Shown here: positions 58,922 to 64,000 of the stretch, piece after piece
Layout: the number at the start of each line of letters is the position of its first letter
Numbering within the stretch: position 1 is the first letter of the stretch
Assembly (NCBI RefSeq): GCF_004124325.1
Contig: NZ_QBDT01000001.1
Span: 1,426,001 to 1,490,000, forward strand
Length of the DNA: 64,000 bases
Origin: Streptomyces sp. L2
GTDB lineage: Bacteria > Actinomycetota > Actinomycetes > Streptomycetales > Streptomycetaceae
Direction: 5' to 3'
The notes under the pieces: model-generated
The model's input: only the letters and a program-made list of their open reading frames with translations
Databases searched by the model: none
What the model was told of the DNA's origin: nothing
Translations under genes and position numbers: made by a program

Positions 58922-61095
58922 TGGGAATCCCCGACTTCTCCGGCATCGAGCTGGGGACCCCCGTCGCGGACGGCGGCGCCGACGAGTGGCGTACGGCCGT
59001 GGCGAAGGCGACCGGGAGCGAGGAGCCGCTGTGGGAGACCCCGGAGGGCATCGGGGTCAAGCCGCTCTACACCGGCCGTGACCTGGAGGGCCTGGACTTC
59101 CTCGGCACGTATCCGGGCATGGCGCCGTACCTGCGCGGCCCGTACCCGACGATGTACGTCAACCAGCCCTGGACGATCCGCCAGTACGCGGGCTTCTCCA
59201 CCGCCGAGGAGTCCAACGCGTTCTACCGGCGCAACCTCGCGGCCGGCCAGAAGGGCCTGTCGGTCGCCTTCGACCTGCCCACGCACCGGGGCTACGACAG
59301 CGACCACCCCCGGGTGACCGGTGACGTCGGCATGGCGGGCGTGGCCATCGACTCGATCCTCGACATGCGGCAGCTGTTCGACGGGATTCCGCTGGACCGG
59401 ATGACCGTGTCGATGACGATGAACGGCGCCGTGCTGCCGATCCTCGCGCTGTACATCGTGGCGGCGGAGGAGCAGGGCGTACCGCCCGAGAAGCTGGCCG
59501 GAACCATTCAGAACGACATTCTGAAGGAGTTCATGGTCCGCAACACCTACATCTATCCGCCGAAGCCGTCGATGCGGATCATCTCCGACATCTTCGCGTA
59601 CACCTCGCGGCGGATGCCCCGCTACAACTCCATCTCCATCTCCGGCTACCACATCCAGGAGGCCGGTGCGACGGCCGACCTGGAGCTGGCGTACACGCTC
59701 GCGGACGGCGTCGAGTACATCCGCGCGGGCCGTGAAGCGGGCCTGGACGTGGACGCGTTCGCGCCCCGGCTGTCGTTCTTCTGGGCGATCGGCATGAACT
59801 TCTTCATGGAGGTCGCCAAGCTGCGCGCGGCCCGGCTGCTGTGGGCCAAGCTGGTCGCGCAGTTCGAGCCGAAGAACACCAAGTCGCTGTCGCTGCGCAC
59901 CCATTCGCAGACCTCGGGCTGGTCGCTGACCGCGCAGGACGTGTTCAACAACGTCACGCGGACGTGCGTGGAGGCGATGGCGGCGACCCAGGGCCACACC
60001 CAGTCGCTGCACACCAACGCCCTCGACGAGGCGCTGGCCCTGCCGACGGACTTCTCGGCGCGGATCGCCCGCAACACCCAGCTGCTCATCCAGCAGGAGT
60101 CGGGCACCACCCGGGTCATCGACCCGTGGGGCGGCAGCGCCTACGTGGAGAGGCTGACGTACGACCTGGCGCGCAAGGCGTGGGCGCACATCCAGGAGGT
60201 CGAGCAGGCGGGCGGCATGGCGCAGGCCATCGACGCCGGCATCCCGAAGCTGCGCGTGGAGGAAGCGGCCGCGCGGACGCAGGCCCGTATCGACTCCGGT
60301 CGGCAGCCGGTGATCGGCGTCAACAAGTACCGGGTGGACAGCGACGAGCAGATCGAGGTCCTGAAAGTCGACAACTCCTCGGTGCGGGCGCAGCAGATCG
60401 AGAAGCTGCGCCGGCTGCGCGCGGAGCGCGACGAGCAGGCCTGCCGGGACGCCCTGGACGCGCTCACGCGGGCCGCCGAGGGCACGGAGAACCTGCTGGA
60501 GCTGGCGGTGCGCGCGGCCCGCGCCAAGGCGACCGTCGGTGAGATCTCGGACGCACTGGAGAAGGTGTACGGCCGGCACGCGAGCCAGATCCGTACGATC
60601 TCCGGCGTGTACCGCAACGAAGCAGGCCAGTCGCCGTCCGTGGACCGCACCCGTGCCCTGGTGGACGCGTTCGAGGAGGCGGAGGGCCGCCGGCCGCGCA
60701 TCCTCGTCGCCAAGATGGGGCAGGACGGTCACGACCGGGGCCAGAAGGTGATCGCGACCGCGTTCGCCGACCTCGGTTTCGACGTCGACGTCGGCCCGCT
60801 GTTCCAGACGCCGGAGGAGGTCGCCCGGCAGGCGGTCGAGGCGGACGTGCACGTGGTCGGGGTGTCCTCGCTGGCCGCCGGTCACCTCACGCTCGTCCCG
60901 GCGCTGAAGGAGCAGCTCGCCGAGGAGGGCCGCGAGGACATCATGATCGTGGTGGGCGGGGTGATCCCGCCGCAGGACGTGCCGACGCTGCTGGAGATGG
61001 GAGCCGCGGCCGTGTTCCCGCCCGGCACGGTGATCCCGGACGCGGCCTACGACCTGGTCCAGCGGCTGTCGGCCGGCCTCGGCCACGAGCAGTAG
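58921..61095 (+). CDS. mutB: Methylmalonyl-CoA mutase large (catalytic) subunit
   Basis: ATG 58921 overlaps the mutA stop; 724 aa. The substrate barrel ([55 protein letters not shown]) and the cobalamin site [20 protein letters not shown] (His ligand in DGHDRG) are complete. Together with mutA it supplies methylmalonyl-CoA for polyketides or drains propionate. It is followed by meaB 7 nt downstream. Confidence 0.97.
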   Translation: MGIPDFSGIELGTPVADGGADEWRTAVAKATGSEEPLWETPEGIGVKPLYTGRDLEGLDFLGTYPGMAPYLRGPYPTMYVNQPWTIRQYAGFSTAEESNAFYRRNLAAGQKGLSVAFDLPTHRGYDSDHPRVTGDVGMAGVAIDSILDMRQLFDGIPLDRMTVSMTMNGAVLPILALYIVAAEEQGVPPEKLAGTIQNDILKEFMVRNTYIYPPKPSMRIISDIFAYTSRRMPRYNSISISGYHIQEAGATADLELAYTLADGVEYIRAGREAGLDVDAFAPRLSFFWAIGMNFFMEVAKLRAARLLWAKLVAQFEPKNTKSLSLRTHSQTSGWSLTAQDVFNNVTRTCVEAMAATQGHTQSLHTNALDEALALPTDFSARIARNTQLLIQQESGTTRVIDPWGGSAYVERLTYDLARKAWAHIQEVEQAGGMAQAIDAGIPKLRVEEAAARTQARIDSGRQPVIGVNKYRVDSDEQIEVLKVDNSSVRAQQIEKLRRLRAERDEQACRDALDALTRAAEGTENLLELAVRAARAKATVGEISDALEKVYGRHASQIRTISGVYRNEAGQSPSVDRTRALVDAFEEAEGRRPRILVAKMGQDGHDRGQKVIATAFADLGFDVDVGPLFQTPEEVARQAVEADVHVVGVSSLAAGHLTLVPALKEQLAEEGREDIMIVVGGVIPPQDVPTLLEMGAAAVFPPGTVIPDAAYDLVQRLSAGLGHEQ

Positions 61096-61102
61096 CCGCC
61101 CC

Positions 61103-62104
61103 ATGGCAGCGATCGATCTCGACACGTATGTGAAGGGTGTGCTCGACGGGAAGCGGGCCCTGGTGGCCCGCGCCATCACGCTCGTCGAGTCCACCCGGCC
61201 GCAGCACCGGGCGCTGGCGCAGGAGCTGCTGACGCGGCTGCTGCCGCACAGCGGCCGGGCGCGGCGGATCGGCGTGAGCGGGGTGCCGGGCGTCGGCAAG
61301 TCGACGTTCATCGACGCGTTCGGCACGATGCTGACCTCGCTGGGCCACCGGGTCGCCGTCCTCGCGGTGGACCCGTCCTCCACGCGCACCGGCGGCTCCA
61401 TCCTCGGCGACAAGACCCGGATGGAGCGCCTGGCCGTGGATCCGGCGGCGTTCGTACGGCCCTCCCCCAGCGCCGGCACGCTGGGCGGTGTCGCGAAGGC
61501 CACCCGGGAGTCGATGGTCGTGATGGAGGCGGCCGGCTACGACGTGATCCTGGTGGAGACCGTCGGCGTCGGCCAGTCGGAGACCGCGGTCGCCGACATG
61601 GTCGACTCCTTCCTGCTGCTCACCCTGGCCCGGACCGGTGACCAGCTGCAGGGCATCAAGAAGGGCGTCCTGGAGCTGGCCGACGTCATCGCCGTCAACA
61701 AGGCGGACGGGCCGCACGAGCGGGACGCGCGGGCGGCCGCCCGGGAGCTGGCGGGCGCGCTGCGGCTGATGCACGGCAAGGACGCCTTCTGGACTCCGCC
61801 GGTGCTGCACTGCAGCGCCCGGGAGTCGGCCGGCCTGGACACGGTCTGGGAGCGGCTGGAGCGGCACCGGGCGCTGCTGGACTCCACCGGCCGGCTCGGG
61901 GCCAAGCGGCGCGAGCAGCAGGTGGACTGGACGTGGGCGATGGTCCGCGACGAGCTGCTGGGCCGGCTGCACGCCGACCCGGCGGTGCGGGAGGCGGCGC
62001 CGGTGCTGGAACAGCGGGTCCGGGAGGGCTCGTTGACGGCGACGCTGGCCGCGGAACGCATCCTGGCGGCGTTCGAGGGCCGTACCGCTCCGGGCGGGGA
62101 CTGA
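61103..62104 (+). CDS. meaB: MeaB/ArgK G-protein chaperone of methylmalonyl-CoA mutase
   Basis: 333 aa from ATG 61103. GTPase motifs: Walker [35 protein letters not shown] (switch region), [10 protein letters not shown] (Walker B region) and NKADGP. MeaB loads and protects the adenosylcobalamin cofactor of the mutase. It is the last gene of the mutA-mutB-meaB operon, and the ribosome site is weak, which suggests coupling. Confidence 0.96.
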   Translation: MAAIDLDTYVKGVLDGKRALVARAITLVESTRPQHRALAQELLTRLLPHSGRARRIGVSGVPGVGKSTFIDAFGTMLTSLGHRVAVLAVDPSSTRTGGSILGDKTRMERLAVDPAAFVRPSPSAGTLGGVAKATRESMVVMEAAGYDVILVETVGVGQSETAVADMVDSFLLLTLARTGDQLQGIKKGVLELADVIAVNKADGPHERDARAAARELAGALRLMHGKDAFWTPPVLHCSARESAGLDTVWERLERHRALLDSTGRLGAKRREQQVDWTWAMVRDELLGRLHADPAVREAAPVLEQRVREGSLTATLAAERILAAFEGRTAPGGD

Positions 62105-62126
62105 CCGGGGGCTAGGGCGGGGCGGG

Positions 62127-62819
62127 TCAGTTCAGGCCGCCCCGCTCGGTGACCCGGCGGGCCACCTCGCGCAGCTTGGTGTTGTTCTCCTGCGAGTAGC
62201 GGCGCAGCACGTTGAAGGCCTGTTCCTCGGTGATGCGGTGGCTGCCCATCAGGATGCCCATGGCCTCGCCGATGGCGTGCCGGGTGGCGACGGCCTGCTC
62301 CAGCTGGGCGTGCGTGCGGGCGCTGGAGAAGGCGACGGCGGCGTGCGAGGCCAGCAGCCAGCCGGCCGTCTCGCTGGCGTCGGTGAAGGCGCCCGGTTCG
62401 CGGGAGTAGACGTTGAGCGCCCCGAGTTCCTCCTCCTCGGTGAAGAGCAGGAAGCCCATCATGCTGCCGACGCCCAGCTTGCGGGCCTCGGGGACGTAGG
62501 TGGGCCACTTCTCGCTGGGCTCGTTGAAGTCGTGGATGCGGAACACCCGCTCGTCGTTCTTGGTCTGCGCGACGTCGTAGCAGGGGCCCTCGTGCAGGCG
62601 TTCCTGGAGGTTGTCGCTGTCGATGACGAGCTGGTCCGTGGGGGCGAGGGTCTGGGCGCCCTTGGAGTGCAGCAGGAGGATGCCGGCCGCGTCGCAGCCC
62701 TCGACGAGTTCGGTGGCGCAGCCGGTGATCCGGTCCAGCGTGGCGGTCAGCGAGTCCTGTGCCAGCAGCTCGCGCGCCATGTCCGCCATCTGTCGCGCGA
62801 AAGCGCACCAGTCCTCCAT
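62127..62819 (-). CDS. GAF-ANTAR domain RNA-binding antiterminator
   Basis: ATG 62819 with GGAGG 7 nt upstream; 230 aa. An N-terminal GAF domain (GCATELVEGCDAAGILLL, GPCYDVAQTKNDERVF) is followed by a C-terminal ANTAR domain (about 165-225: LEQAVATRHAIGEAMGILMGSHRITEEQAFNVLRR). ANTAR proteins bind paired RNA hairpins to antiterminate transcription, in response to a signal sensed by GAF. The target is unknown; it converges on meaB. Confidence 0.92.
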   Translation of the reverse strand: MEDWCAFARQMADMARELLAQDSLTATLDRITGCATELVEGCDAAGILLLHSKGAQTLAPTDQLVIDSDNLQERLHEGPCYDVAQTKNDERVFRIHDFNEPSEKWPTYVPEARKLGVGSMMGFLLFTEEEELGALNVYSREPGAFTDASETAGWLLASHAAVAFSSARTHAQLEQAVATRHAIGEAMGILMGSHRITEEQAFNVLRRYSQENNTKLREVARRVTERGGLN

Positions 62820-62967
62820 CGCCGGCCCTCCGTCCCGTCCGTGGTCATGGAACCGACTACTGCCCACTCCCCACCATCCCACCCCCGGAGCTCGGACGGT
62901 GCGACCACACGGCCGTTGGACACGGAGAGTAGCCGTATGGTCGCGGTGCTACGTCACGGGGGCCGCC

Positions 62968-63069
62968 TCAGTCGATTCCCCGGACGATGTGGGACTCGGC
63001 CGGGTCTTCGTCCACCCCGGCCAGGTGCAGCACGGGGAATTGGGCTTCTTCCTGGTGGTCGGGGCTCAT
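62968..63069 (-). CDS. Small ORF of 33 aa, unknown
   Basis: ATG 63069 lies 7 nt after GAGGAG, a strong ribosome site. The 33-residue product starts MSPDHQEEAQFPVLHLAGVD and ends HIVRGID. It is acidic and has no Cys. It follows ahcY by 38 nt in the same direction, so it is in the ahcY transcript. I do not recognise it. Confidence 0.5.
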   Translation of the reverse strand: MSPDHQEEAQFPVLHLAGVDEDPAESHIVRGID

Positions 63070-63107
63070 GTCTGACTCCTCGCGGTGATGTGAACGGCGT
63101 GATGTGA

Positions 63108-64000
63108 TCAGTAGCGGTAGTGGTCCGGTTTGTAGGGGCCGTCGGCGTCGACGCCGATGTAGGACGCCTGCTCAGGGCGGAGCCGGGTCAGCTTGACGCC
63201 GAGCGCGTCCAGGTGGAGCCGGGCGACCTTCTCGTCCAGGTGCTTGGGCAGCACGTACACACCGATCGGGTACTCGTCGGGCTTGGTGAACAGCTCGATC
63301 TGCGCCAGCGTCTGGTCCGCGAACGAGTTCGACATCACGAACGACGGATGACCGGTCGCGTTGCCCAGGTTCAGCAGACGCCCCTCCGACAGCACGATGA
63401 GCACCTTGCCGTCCGGGAACGTCCACGTGTGGACCTGCGGCTTGACCTCGTCCTTCACGATCCCGTCGATCTTCGCCAGGCCGGCCATGTCGATCTCGTT
63501 GTCGAAGTGACCGATGTTGCCCACGATCGCCTGGTGCTTCATCCGCGCCATGTCCGACGCCAGGATAATGTCCTTGTTGCCCGTCGTGGTCACGAAGATG
63601 TCGGCCGTCTCCACGACCTCGTCCAGCGTCGTCACCTGGTAGCCGTCCATCGCCGCCTGCAGCGCGCAGATCGGATCGATCTCCGTGATGATCACCCGGG
63701 CGCCCTGACCCCGCAGCGACTCCGCACAGCCCTTGCCGACATCGCCGTACCCGCACACCACGGCCGTCTTCCCGCCGATCAGGACGTCCGTCGCACGGTT
63801 GATGCCGTCCACCAGGGAGTGCCGGCAGCCGTACTTGTTGTCGAACTTCGACTTCGTCACCGAGTCGTTGACATTGATCGCCGGGAACAGCAGGACGCCG
63901 TCACGCTGCATCTCGTACAGGCGGTGCACACCCGTCGTCGTCTCCTCCGTCACCCCACGGATCTCGGAGGCGACGGCCGTCCAGTCGAGGGTGCCGCGCT
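63108..64000 (-). CDS. ahcY: S-adenosylhomocysteine hydrolase, C-terminal part (runs off the right edge)
   Basis: The reverse strand is open from the edge to the stop at 63108, about 297 codons. It encodes the NAD-binding domain and end of AdoHcy hydrolase: [21 protein letters not shown] (with the substrate Lys/Asp), [47 protein letters not shown] and the typical C-terminus [10 protein letters not shown]. It recycles S-adenosylhomocysteine after methylation. The N-terminal third and the start are outside the window. Confidence 0.97.
   Translation of the reverse strand, partial: RGTLDWTAVASEIRGVTEETTTGVHRLYEMQRDGVLLFPAINVNDSVTKSKFDNKYGCRHSLVDGINRATDVLIGGKTAVVCGYGDVGKGCAESLRGQGARVIITEIDPICALQAAMDGYQVTTLDEVVETADIFVTTTGNKDIILASDMARMKHQAIVGNIGHFDNEIDMAGLAKIDGIVKDEVKPQVHTWTFPDGKVLIVLSEGRLLNLGNATGHPSFVMSNSFADQTLAQIELFTKPDEYPIGVYVLPKHLDEKVARLHLDALGVKLTRLRPEQASYIGVDADGPYKPDHYRY

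Overview
The window is high-GC actinobacterial DNA, almost certainly from a Streptomyces chromosome. The evidence is strong G/C bias at third codon positions, many GTG starts, a SARP activator carrying a TTA (bldA) codon, an acyl-CoA carboxylase epsilon subunit, a bacterial RNA-repair Pnkp/Hen1 pair, and methylmalonyl-CoA mutase with MeaB.

Positions 1-27540 form one biosynthetic gene cluster that reads as a valanimycin/elaiomycin-type azoxy pathway. A leftward operon carries an acyl-AMP ligase (cut by the window edge), a type I PKS and an ACP. A rightward operon (6743-19000) carries an aldehyde-dehydrogenase-type acyl reductase, a VlmH-like flavin N-hydroxylase, a class III aminotransferase, an SRPBCC protein, a small membrane protein (VlmO-like candidate), a flavin reductase, a ferritin-like diiron protein (VlmB-like candidate), FabH-, ACP- and FabF-like proteins, a permease and a seryl-tRNA synthetase. 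A leftward group (19056-24280) carries a VlmA-like seryl-tRNA-dependent transferase, a 49-aa protein, a membrane desaturase, an MFS transporter, a ferredoxin and a FabI paralogue. A rightward group holds a SARP activator and an acyl-CoA carboxylase beta/epsilon pair. Inferred logic: a fatty acyl chain is reduced to an aldehyde, aminated, N-hydroxylated and esterified with serine from seryl-tRNA, then rearranged and oxidised to an azoxy group; the PKS may extend the serine-derived carboxyl.

The most unusual element lies at 24469-24563: a full-length tRNA-Ser-like gene with intact acceptor, T and long variable arms but no 7-nt anticodon loop. It sits behind its own SARP-type repeats and beside the transferase that needs seryl-tRNA. 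It may be a non-decoding, pathway-dedicated tRNA. Repeats of RTCAG, mostly 11 bp apart, occur at five places and would tie the whole cluster, including this tRNA, to the SARP.

Positions 27604-35663 hold a secreted protein and an aromatic-acid (probably anthranilate) CoA-thioester catabolic locus under a PaaX-type regulator, with a matching box at both divergent promoters. Positions 35896-42370 hold an anti-sigma-like ATPase, an arginine deiminase-type operon (permease, ornithine carbamoyltransferase, arginine deiminase) and an SPFH/NAD-kinase-like pair behind a doubled operator. Positions 42469-44947 look like a small RiPP locus: a radical SAM maturase, DUF5825 and an unreported-looking 27-codon precursor candidate. 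Pnkp-Hen1 RNA repair follows (45063-49144), then a lipoprotein, an F420-type oxidoreductase and several small conserved genes. An AAA ATPase with a tandem-repeat N-terminus, a SepF-like protein, a membrane protein, mutA-mutB-meaB, a GAF-ANTAR regulator, a 33-codon ORF and partial ahcY reach the right edge.

Five copies of a dispersed intergenic repeat (9571, 16117, 21604, 34631, 42373) are scattered through the window, and coding sequence next to them has relaxed GC3.
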